Both the position numbers and the translations under genes were made by a program. A DNA stretch of 64,000 nucleotides from Odiellus spinosus (Eukaryota; Arthropoda; Arachnida; Opiliones; Phalangiidae), in NCBI GenBank assembly GCA_963920705.1, contig OY987231.1, positions 20,561,024 through 20,625,023 on the forward strand. The letters are read 5' to 3'. Shown here piece by piece: positions 39,201-49,103 of the stretch (positions are counted from its first letter, which is position 1; every line of letters starts with the position of its first letter). The notes beneath the pieces were generated by a model. That model made no database searches. It saw nothing but the letters and a program-made list of their open reading frames with translations, and was not told the origin of the DNA.

Positions 39201-42200
39201 AGGTCTAACAACGATAGTAATAGATTTTTACCTAAATGAATGAATCAACGGGGCAAAAATGGGGCCCACGAGACCATTGTGACTCATACCCTTCAGACAG
39301 CTGCGTCAGACTTGAATATTTTTTTAATAGCGGTCCTTGCGGGGGACGCCGTATTGGTGTAAAGTCTAATCCCTGGTCTGCGCCATCGTTTGCCGCTATA
39401 GAGGGGTCATTTTAGCCCCCTGTTTTTAGCACGACAACCCCTGGAGTAAGGGGACAAAAAGTAATTCGATATTTCATCCAATGTGAGGAACCTCCTAGAA
39501 TCTTTCCCCTCTGGCCGCGAATTCGAGAGAATTTTGAGTATATTTTAGGGGGAATGGGCCCTGCATAAATTGGTGTCCAGCCTCGGAACAGGGTGAGGTA
39601 AACAAGTATTTATCCGCTTGGATGATTTTGTATGTCTAGGGAGTCTCTTAAGGCTGCCACTGATTGGAGCATTTCGAGTGAAGCTTTTTGTGAAACATAT
39701 AAAAGTATAAAAATAAAATATCGATTTAAATTTTTTTTTATGAATATACAAAATTAAAATTTTCGTATCTTTGGCTCAAATAAATTATTACCTTGAAACT
39801 ACTCTTAATTATATATTACCTTATACGAAGAAAATGAAATGAGTGACAGATGTGAGAATAGCGAAGTGTTCCTTCAAGGACATTTATTAACCGTCTAAGA
39901 CGTGAAACCTCATGACACTGAGATTAATTGGTTTTTCACCCCTTTTTTGTTAACAAGGTTCGTTCAATACAAAATGATTTTGCTGATCAAAGCAGCAAAG
40001 AACCCCATGATTCCGAAATAAGCGTAAGTCGTTTACCAAGCATGGGAAATAGTTACATTGTATTAACTATATAGTAGCTAATGACGAAATTACTTTTGAT
40101 AGAAACCTATATCAGAACCAATAATAGACGATTTCGCAAACGAAGATCAAGATGGATCGGGAGAAAATGGGGACGAACTTCACACCGTAGATTCGACCGG
40201 TACGTGTTATAAGCGAAGTGATTAAGTTAGAATATTGATCACTAATAATTAATGATATATAAGTAGTTTTGGATGAAGACGTTCACCGAACTAGACATCG
40301 GCGACGATTGAAGTTGGAAATGCTGGAATTACGCCGAATAGTTACATCTTGCCACGGACGACAGAAACTCATGGAGAAAGAGCTGAAAACGGTCGTGCAA
40401 GCGTTCAGGAACATCAATCATACCGTAACGTCAGTCCAGGGTGATTTGTATAGAGTGCAAAATTCCACGCGATACCACTTGGAAACGCGAACAGTTCTTC
40501 GAGGGTACGTCGATGACCTGGGGGAACGCGTAACGAACGCCGAAGAAAGAATAAAATCAAATTCCAAATTTTTGGCTGACGTAAACGAAACTGCCTCGAC
40601 TATTAACATGCTTCACGACTCTTCTGTTAAACTTTTCCGCGCCGTAGAAGCCGTCGAAGAAGAATACGGCAAAACTATTAGCGATATGAGAAAAGAAGTA
40701 TCCAAGTGCGACTACAACTTGGCTCAGATTCAATCGTCCAATAAGGTTCTCCGAGAAGACTTGACGACCCAAGAAGAGAAGCAAAGCATCTTCACGCGCG
40801 AATTGGAAGTTATACGAAGTGAAGTTGACAGGGACCACTATCGTCTGTTAGCCCTTCAGAACCAGGCCCTCAACCAATCCTTGACAGAGTGCAAGGAACG
40901 CAATGAGGATGCCTTAAACGCCTTGAAACTTTCTAATTTGGAGTATTCTGTATCGCAAATTCAAAGTCGTTTCTTAGATCATCAGAATAAGTTGAAAGAC
41001 GTTCAAGTCGATCTAGCTTCCAAGGTTGGCGTATCCGACAGTCGCCAATGGGTTAAAGCTCAACAATACACTAACGACACCATACTGGTTCTGACGAGAC
41101 GCGTCTTGGAGCTGCAGAATGACAGTCGATTGCTCAATAAATATCTCAACATGATCGCTAGTAAACTACCAAAAGATTGCTCAATGGAAGGCGCTATGGA
41201 AACTGCGAAGAATTACTCCAGCGGCGTTTATTTAATTCACCCGGTGAAAGGAACCCCATCGTTTGTCGAAGTCACTTGCCAAATTGTAAACGATAGTCCT
41301 AAAGACAGCTGGACCATAATACAAAGGCGTTACGACGGATCGGAGGATTTCTATCGAACTTGGGAAGAGTACAGTCAAGGTTTCGGTCAACCTTCTGGAG
41401 AATATTGGCTAGGAAACGAACTTCTACACTCAATGACCACTAATCGCAATTATACGCTTAGAATCGATATGTGGGACACGTGGGGTCACTATAAGTTCGC
41501 GGAGTACGCCCATTTCAAGGTGTCGTCGGAGGAGGACAATTACCGTTTAGGTATTGGCGGATATCGCGGTAACGCGAGTAACGCTATGGAATATCATAGT
41601 CAGATGGGTTTCAGTACCAGAGATCGTGACAATGACGCTAGTTCAACGCATTGCGCGGTATATTACTCCAGCGGTTGGTGGTATAACCATTGTCAATACG
41701 TAAATATAAACGGTAAATACAATATCGGTTTAACGTGGTACGATATTGACTCTCACGAATGGGTGCAATTAACGAAAGTCGAAATGAAAATTAGACCCGG
41801 CAATCATTAGTTATTTTAGGTTAAATGTAATTTTTTTAAGTTCCTATTTTTTCAAATTTCGACGGTCGAGCCATGTATTATATTTGTTAATAGTTTTTCG
41901 CGATTATCTGTAACGAATTCAACGGTGCCAAATAAATTAGAACAAATGAATCGTGTTTTGTCGTGAACCCTTTACGGACGAACAATTTTGTGACGCGATC
42001 GGTAAGGTTAGGAAAGTTTTTAATATTTATTTATTTGTGAATAAGTGGATCGCGTATTTTAAGTTAAAGACTATGTACAAGAAGAATGATTTATATAATC
42101 CTCGTATTTTTACGAACGCATTTTTTTAAGACTGTATTATATATTTGTATACTTCATAATAAATATATTTTATTGATTGAACACGCATATGCTTTTATAT

Positions 42201-45200
42201 ACTAAAACTTATTTACTATCCAAAGCCAGGAAAGTCATTATCTACAGAGAACTCATTCTACGTCCTGTTCTTACATATAGAAAGAACTCTTGAAAACTGG
42301 ACATACTCATAAATCGAACTAGTATTATTTGATCGAATCCCAATCACTGGGCAATGGGTTCATTTGATAGAATGTCAATCGATCGACTTCGACAAGAGGT
42401 CCATTGGATCGAATCACAATCGGTTGACAAGAGGTTCAATTAATCCTTTCCCTTTCGATCGACAAGGGGGCCTAACCTCAAATTTTCCTGATGAAAGCTA
42501 AAGTCGGAGATTATAGGGCGGCTCTGTCTGACTTCAAAATTTTAGCACCCAAATGTCAATACATTTCATTTAAAACGATGTACTAAGAAGGAACTTTAAA
42601 CCCACTTAAATTTCAACATGATTCGGGCAGTATTATCATGATTACCAGCAACTCAAGAAGCTAACCCTTCGCTGATCGTACTCGCGATATTTACTAAATA
42701 CGAATAAAGTTATCGAAAATCAGCGAAATTAACCAAAATCAAATGAACTTGACTTACTTCAATTGGGGCACTGTCGAAGAAAATAGCCAAAAACCAGTTC
42801 AAAGTGATGGTGCATATCTCAATGTCAAACGACTGCAAATGCTGGAAGACAGCGGGAACCTTCTCTTTCATCAGATCTTTTAACACTTCTTGATCCACTT
42901 GAGCCCCTATCAAATTACAGTCGTAATACCCAGATGGAAAGTAATGCTCCACAATGGCAACCAAACACCTTCAATGTACCGCGTTTAAAAAATTATGTAA
43001 TTGAACATATTGGTAATTAATGGACCACCGATACCAACTATAATTGAAATAAATACGTACCAAAAAGAGTTTTCGGCGTCCATGAAGAGTAGACATATTG
43101 CTACCAAGAAATTCATCCCTTGGCAATACCCTAGTTCTGAATTATGAATGCAAAACGACTGTAGTACCTCTTGCATCTTTCGAACCTGTTTTTTATGATT
43201 ATAGGTCAATGGCATTGCTATAAACAAGAACCTTAATTGTGCATAGAGAAACACCGAAATATACAGTCAATGCCTAGTTCTTCCCCATTTCTCGCCACAA
43301 TGGCGGCACCAACATTTTGACGCGAAAAACGGTCTGTATAGGCAAAACGAAACTAGACTACCTTGTAGTGTGTAACCCACCTTCTTAAATGCACCGTTGT
43401 TTATCGCGTTAGCCCTCCCATAAATGGACGATAAATTTATAAAAACGTGAAAATCATCTTACACCGTCACCGTTTGGATGGCTAAACCTGATATTATTCG
43501 GTAATGTCCGCAATAAATCCAGAGATATTTGACGTTTGTTCTGAGCAACGACCTATATTATATACATTTTATCTATACAAAACCAATAATATTAATTATT
43601 ATAACAATAATACTACCTTAGAATCAGGGGCTAATGAACACAAGTTGTTATAGTAGTGCTGTCCAGACTTGTCCATCAGGTTCTTCACTCGGTAACGATA
43701 CAAATAACACCAGACTCGACTTCTTAAAGGATTTGGTATACCACCTCGAACTAATTCCTTTAGTTCTTTCTAAATTTAGTAACGAGAAATGGGGTTGTTT
43801 ATATGTGTTAATTAAACAATATGATTGGAAGAATCCCCATAACAAACACTAAAAACGTAATTTCCAAAACGGACAAGCAAAACTATATAAGAATTAGCTC
43901 AAAAAAGCTTCACAGAGGCAAGAAGGATCAGATAAGGAGAGGAAAAGTGGGAACGGCGCGGCTCCTACTGCGTCGGCCTAAACTCCCACTCTGGGAGAAC
44001 GGGGGACAGACAGGGGTAGAGATGCTTCGTGGTAAATTGTTGTCACGTGGGTAAAACGAATCCTTTATGAGACGCGCTAGCTAGCGACCACGTGACAACA
44101 GTTTACCTCGAGAATTTCCTATCCCCCTTTCCACCCGAGTGGGAGGTTTGCTCTTCTCTCTCTAACTCAACGTAGCCCCACTTTTCCTCTCCTTATCTGA
44201 TCCTTCTTGACAGAGGCCTACCATCAGTCTAAACCCCACAAGGGGTGGCAAATATTATTAAAAATACTTACCGTAGGCTTTAACACAATTCCGTGTCTTT
44301 TCAAGTACTCTTTCCACTTCAATTGATGTAACTGATATGAACGTACTCTAGTGCTATAGTGATGGTACAGTTGTCTACAAATGTAATGTAGGATAAGTTG
44401 TTCTTCAGTGTAACAGTGCTGGAAACCCATCGAGTCAACGTGACATAGACACGTACATGAGCTGCCAAAACATTGATGTAACCTTGTGAAGAAAGTTTTC
44501 AAGAACACAAATACAATTTTTTTCATATTTTCTTACTTGTCGTAAACGGGTAAGTTGGGATTCGAAGCTCTGGCTTCGTTCAGTAAATATATAACACGAG
44601 CTTTGTGCTAGAGATTAGAAATTTTAGTTTAATCTCCGATTTTCCGGAAATTCGAGGGTATTTGTCTTACTTGCGTCCCTCCATAAAGATAAATTTCCAT
44701 TTTTTCGGGTCCTTCTTGGGAAATCGATCTCATAGCCGACTGCATAAGAAAAACATAATCCCTCTTTAGTTGTTCCAAGTCGGCTTCCATTTCCTTCGCT
44801 TGGCTGTAATAAAGAATAATTTTAAGGCAATTAAACTAACTTTGCCGTCATCATACGCTTACAACTGCTGAGTCTGATACTTGTACTCTTGCTCTTGTAT
44901 TTGACGAGATAATTTAATTACTTCCTCGTTTAAAAAACGATTGTGACTTTCTAGAACATCGGATGAATATTTTCCAGTTGATACCACTTCCGACCTACGT
45001 GTTTTATTAGTTATAAAGTATGAGATTGAATTTAATTTAAGAACATGACGATATGAAACTTGCTTATCTTCACAATCTAGTTCTGATATTTGGTCACGAA
45101 GAAATTGAAGTTCTTTTTCTTGACTAAGCACCTTGTTCTTATAAATAGTGGACCTATTAACCGCTTTGGCCAACTGACATTTAACCTCCCTGTAACAATA

Positions 45201-47092
45201 CAAATGTGTAATTCTTTGTGATTCTTAATAAGGTGTGATCCGTATCTTACATGAGTTCGGTCTCCAATTGTTTAATTCGTTTAACACTGTATGTCTCTAT
45301 ACTGTGGCTTCTATATGCCTTAGGCAATTCGGGTGTGTCTCTATAAATATATATTTATATTTTAATGCGTGGTTCAATAGTTTTCAATCGAGTTGATAAT
45401 GTTCATACTTTCTACTGTCTAGATTAGCAATTTGTTCTCTTTGTTTCTTGGCAAAATTAAGGTGTTTCAGTACCACAAATTTTTCGTTATTGTCCTCGGA
45501 TGACGTCACGGGTGACGTAGCGCCACTAGTATAGTTTTCGTCAAGATTTTCCGAATCTTCTGATTCAACTGATGAAATTGGCGACTTGACTATGTGTGAC
45601 TCTTTCTCGTTATTATTGGAATCATGGTGATCAGCCGAAGATTCTTCTACATCTTCAACATGATTTCTGGTTAATTCCTCCGGCGTTGAAATTGTTTCTG
45701 GAGAGAAATAAGCAAATTAAATCACCCAATTTATAATAAAGTTGTTTTTTTTCGCTTACTTCTCTGGGATAATCGTTCGGGCATAATGTACTTTGGACTT
45801 TGTGAGACCGTGAGCGACTGCGTTCTGGTTAGAGGCTTCTTAGGCTTCGCTAAGTCTTCACTTTCTTTCGTGGTCATGTTCCCCATTGCCGTTGCAATTT
45901 TTGACTATAATTAATTTTAATACATCTTTCAATGAAATTCTTATACTTTAGTAGGTGTAACATAATGCTAATTAGCTTTAGTGATGTTAAACCCAAAATA
46001 CGTCGTGTACAAACTTTTTTTTTTTAGTTTCATAAACTGAGAGGGACGAAAGAATGAATTTTTGGTTTTAGTTTTTCCTAGATATAAATTCCATTCTCCC
46101 AAGATAATGGGAAAATTACTGAAGGGATAAGGTTTATACCTCTGTTCAAGTACTTATTAACATTATGTGGTAATCTAGTTTTCACTAGAATGCAAATGAC
46201 CCTTAATTTTGGCCTTAAAATTAATTATCAATAGCTGATGTCTAGATAAATTTCTATTCACAAGTTTGAGCCATAATATATCTTCAAAACGTTTCCAGAC
46301 ATTCCTATACCTTTTACAACTACGCGTTATAATATATAGAGCCTGTTTATTGGTCTACTAACACTATAAAGATATTATATACAAACCCTTAAAAAAGATA
46401 CGTTTCGTGAATTGTAATCGGATAAATATTTTTCTCGGAGTTCTCTGACTGATTCTTGACCCAAAAATCGATTGGTTTCGTCATCTCTTTTGTGCTAACA
46501 GTGTACATAAACGCGTTAGACAATGACTTCGACAGGCTCGTATAAAATATGTATCAACGTACTTGCAAAGTACAAATCCAATCAAGCATAGAGTTGTGGC
46601 TATCGGCGGAAAAAGTATACTCTTTACCGTCGGTACTGAAATAAAGATTGGTCAAGCCCTTATTGAAATGGTAATCTATACTTAGAACGCCGTATGCGTT
46701 TGTTCAACGTACTGTAGAACGAAGCTGTTCGTTTCTTCTAACAGCAGAGATATGGCTACGTTTTTAAGTGGAATTATACCAGAAGGTGGATTTTTCCCCA
46801 AGTCGGACTTATTTGGATAGTACAAGAGTTGTTGGTTCTGCTCGTGATAGACGTACCATAACCTTTTCTTAGTTTTCAAACGACCAAATTCTTCAAGTCA
46901 AAATTTAAGTTAAAATTATAAGAACACACACGGGGCTAAATATGGTTAAATATTTTAAAATTGTTTATATTTGGACGGTATCTGATTGGTCGAATGGGAT
47001 GGGTGGTTGCAATAAAAATGAAATGTCAAAGACTTACTTCCGCTGGGTCTTAAAACGAGGTAACCTTCCAATTGGCCACTCTGTTGAGCCAT
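21265..47092 (-). CDS. TBC1D2-like RabGAP fused to a WD40-like beta-propeller
   Basis: A 26-exon gene of 1741 aa, in phase throughout. Exons in coding order: 47092-47038, 46890-46713, 46635-46563, 45904-45760, 45697-45409, 45340-45251, 45189-44863, 44803-44671, 44607-44537, 44461-44272, 43769-43617, 43552-43463, 43185-43061, 42968-42758, 25148-24969, 24824-24684, 24625-24565, 24504-24413, 24343-24246, 24176-24059, 23975-23845, 23785-23590, 23534-22123, 22057-21752, 21687-21600, 21537-21265. Domains: PH (about 6-102, FGRLKTKKRLWYVY), acidic/Ser linker, coiled coil (about 245-430), and TBC (about 520-800). The TBC domain has both catalytic fingers: IxxDxxR as ISLDLLR (577-583) and YxQ in GYCQG (618-620). 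Up to there it matches TBC1D2/Armus, GAPs for endosomal Rabs (Rab7 in the known members). After the TBC domain it continues in frame into propeller-like blades (VYAGLADGTVAVIQ, LWCASGNRIIV, GVWITLRGSSVLQLWD, CVIVGTDEGSILFYD). A Ser-rich insert (about 1092-1520), a last blade (ILKWTREG) and a basic tail follow. TBC1D2 itself ends after TBC. Intron 14 is 17.6 kb and hosts another gene. Confidence 0.88.
25149..27876. other. RabGAP intron 14, right part, no gene seen
   Basis: AT-rich intronic sequence. The open frames at 26275-26675 (60-64 codons) have no domain or splice support. No complete MITE was recognised. An isolated TACAGGGTGACAGACAG at about 25674 looks like one transposon end without a partner. 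Confidence 0.4.
27877..28060. repeat. Dispersed repeat, AGCCGCGTTCA family, partial copy
   Basis: It starts CAGCCGCGTTCATAATAGG and continues through GAGTCGTGTGAACGGGAA and CTCGAAACTGCTTCGGGAAC. This is the same block as at 1578-1740 and, inverted, within 2996-3345. The 80-codon frame at 27860-28102 is this repeat. Confidence 0.65.
28061..30835. other. RabGAP intron 14, middle part, no gene seen
   Basis: No gene recognised. It contains a poly-G run near 29474-29485 and a tight GC hairpin CGGCGCA-GA-TGCGCCG at about 29526-29541. Frames of 70-94 codons (29064-29999) lack support. Confidence 0.4.
30836..31157. mobile_element. CAGAAG-family MITE, copy 2 (inverted relative to copy 1)
   Basis: The ends CAGAAGCCGATGAAACCC (30836) and its partner ending CTTCTG (31157) flank the same body as copy 1 in the opposite orientation. 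TCTTTAT is duplicated on both sides (30829-30835 and 31158-31164). Compared with copy 1 it lacks about 16 bp near the repeated CTCCGA/GACGAACTC motif. It lies in RabGAP intron 14. Confidence 0.88.
31158..36603. other. RabGAP intron 14, no gene seen; upstream of the nested gene
   Basis: No coding region recognised. A hairpin with GGTGTCTTTTTTT against AAAAAAAAGACACC lies at about 33406-33455. A diverged TTAA-type repeat lies at 34294-34368. The last 400 bp upstream of the nested gene are CT-rich (CTCTCT run at about 36250-36270) with a TATATATACG stretch at about 36214. These could be promoter elements of the nested gene but are not diagnostic. Confidence 0.4.
34294..34368. repeat. Diverged copy of the 56135 TTAA repeat (left part)
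   Basis: TTTAAAGGCAATATCTGC followed by GATATTTGCCCCTTTTAAA and TCCCTTACGAACACAGTCTAGC aligns by eye with 56135-56205. Only the left portion is recognisable. Confidence 0.5.
36604..41810 (+). CDS. Secreted coiled-coil fibrinogen-domain protein, Scabrous-like, nested gene
   Basis: A four-exon gene of 839 aa lying wholly inside intron 14 of the opposite-strand RabGAP. Exons: 36604-37416, 39958-40023, 40103-40199, 40267-41810; phase closes to the TAG. Residues 1-20 (MKNLPFSIALIYLVAKVSCS) look like a signal peptide. A Thr run and an NKT glycosylation site follow, then a long heptad-rich coiled coil (about 35-560) and a fibrinogen-related domain (about 615-839). That domain has WTIIQRRYDGSEDFYR, GEYWLGNE, the calcium-site motif DRDNDASSTHCA and SSGWWYNHC. 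The combination of long coiled coil and C-terminal fibrinogen domain at about 800 aa is that of arthropod Scabrous, a secreted modulator of Notch signalling. Angiopoietin/ficolin-type proteins share the architecture, so the name is inferred. Exon 2-3 encode a short acidic hinge. Introns 2 and 3 are short; intron 1 is 2.5 kb. Confidence 0.85.
37417..39957. other. Intron 1 of the nested fibrinogen-domain gene
   Basis: A 2.5-kb intron with no recognisable gene. It contains a poly-G run of about 17 at 37859-37876. The minus frames at 38176-38373 and 39545-39751 have no support. Confidence 0.5.
41931..41936 (+). terminator. Polyadenylation signal of the nested gene (proximal)
   Basis: AATAAA about 120 nt after the stop codon. 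A second AATAAA at 42158-42163 offers a longer 3' end. Confidence 0.55.
42327..42475. repeat. Degenerate GATCGAAT / GACAAGAGGTTCA tandem repeat
   Basis: Three to four imperfect copies of a roughly 40-bp unit with GATCGAAT...CAATC...GACAAGAGGTTCA. It lies in RabGAP intron 14 downstream of the nested gene. Confidence 0.5.
43919..44209. mobile_element. CAAGAAGGATC-family MITE, copy 1
   Basis: The left end CAAGAAGGATCAGATAAG (43919) and the right end CTTATCTGATCCTTCTTG (to 44209) are perfect inverted repeats. ACAGAGG is duplicated on both sides (43912-43918 and 44210-44216), 7 bp, or 8 if the first C is counted. The interior has CTCGAG- and CACGTG-containing GC-rich stretches. It lies in the intron between exons 10 and 11 of the RabGAP. 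Further copies are at 57773 and 58228. Confidence 0.88.
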
Positions 47093-49103
47093 ATGGATCC
47101 AAAAAATTTACTCCCGAAGAGACTACGCTGTTTTCGACCTTTTCAACTCTTTACTGAGGTACCTGACAACACAGGACCCTACCACCGAGAACGTCCACAT
47201 GTCAAACTGAAAAAAAGAATCATATTAAAGAACGCGGGAGCCTTTAACTAGCCCGGTGGCTGATAAGAAGTGTTTGTCTAGATTAGATACGAAACGAATA
47301 ATATGAAAAAATTATCCCGTAGACGAGCTAGTTCCATATAAAATTAGGGTCTATAAAAACTCGCGATTGTCCAGGACCTAGCAAGTATAGCTTCTTCTTA
47401 GTGTCTGCAGACAATTTTCATGTTATATACGTATATAAATTATCTTGTTTATTGGAGAGCCGTATATCTACGCCTATATAAAAGGTGCGAACCATTTCAA
47501 ACATCTACTGAGTGTATGCTCCCAATTCAACCGATTGAACTATTTTTTGAGGTCATGAGCTCATTTATTTACAATAAAGTAGTATTAGTATGGCATGTAA
47601 TAGTAGCTGTAAATGTTTAAGGACACACTAAAACATGGGAACCGACTCTTTACACTGTCTTGTCCTGTTTCACGATACATGATAAAACATCAGAAGGATG
47701 TAAAGTGGTGCTGTGCAATTCAATAATATATATTTAATTTGAATACCGCACGACGTGGACGCGAGTACAGAAGCTCCGCTTGCCACTATGTAAACACACT
47801 AAACATATTTTGCTGTTTTACGTAACAGGAAAACCCCATAGCAACGTAGACAATTTATTTTGGGATATACGCTTACCGGCATTTGGAAGGGTGTGATTCA
47901 GTTCAGGTGTGACCGGTGTTATATTTATGCTTTAACATCTCTTTTATGTAAAACGAGTCATATAAAAGGTAGGATCGAGATAGCTTCGTCTCGACTTTAT
48001 AATGTAGAAGTATTTTTTGAACTTGTACGCCAACCACGTGATCGCGAATGCCAGCCTCTGAAACTAAACAATTTTAGAGGCGTGTAACTCTTCTATATCT
48101 CGGGACGTTTAAGAACAGGTGTTCAAATCGTATCGAAAAAAAAACTGGGTCTTTCTATTTGACAAGTTTCGATAATTATCTTTCCTGGTGAAAGGGAAAT
48201 CGCTGCGGTGAAGACCACGAATAAGTAGTTGGAACAATGCTAACTATTTTAAGTCATTGTTATTTAATGAATTGACATCTATGTGTTTCGAATATTTTAT
48301 AAATTATTTCAGTGTTCGATATTTTAACTAGAAATTTAAATGTAATAAAACGGATACATAAGCCTATACTATCGTAATAACCGATCATATGAATAAAAAA
48401 GCATACATAATAAATATACAGACTTATTGAATAAAAACACAAGTTAATAAATGAAGCCGTTAAATTTGGCGGGGTTATTTATGTCCGGAAGCGCAGCTTA
48501 CCGGTTATCAGGCTTATAAATACAACAAATCAGCATGTCAAAAACTAGTTTAATATTAATTGACGATCCCTGGGACTGTTTATTAATTCTAGTATTTTAG
48601 ATATATTTTCAGGGGGACTTTAATCGGGCCATTTTAAGTTATTTAATACAAAAAGGGTCTATGGTCCGGAGGACTTGTTGAGAAAAAAAAGTGCCTATTT
48701 CTAAACCTGGTTTAGGATGTGTAGAAGTTGTCTGCTAGTTCTTGGTGAGGTTCTCTAAAATTTAGGTAAACCCCGTTACCATTAGCCAAATTAAGTATAT
48801 TTTTAGAAATGGAAAAAGTAAGGAAATTAACCCGAAATTTAAACTATTAAAATGAAGATCCAGATTAATTATTTTCTTTTAACTAAAACTGATAATTGTT
48901 TAATAGTTAAAAATATATCTAAGTTAACGAAAGCTCGCTGTGTTATAAAGGCTTAGTGCTGAAAGCCGGGTGCCGGCACGGGCGAAATTAAATTCAACTT
49001 TATTTCTCGCTGGCGAAGTTGCAGGATTAAATAGTAGTAAATAATTATTTAAAACTTATAGTTAAAACTGGATTTCAAATGATATATGCGTAATTTATAG
49101 ACC
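47093..49103. other. Divergent intergenic region between the RabGAP and mitoguardin
   Basis: A 2-kb spacer between two divergently transcribed genes that should hold both promoters. I see no clear TATA box. Frames of 60-75 codons (47420-48442) lack support. Confidence 0.45.

Noticed and set aside
44859..45203. A 65-nt intron inside the coiled-coil exon (gtttca...gtag)
   Set aside because: Removing it would break the frame. Read-through keeps phase with the next exon, so I kept one exon.
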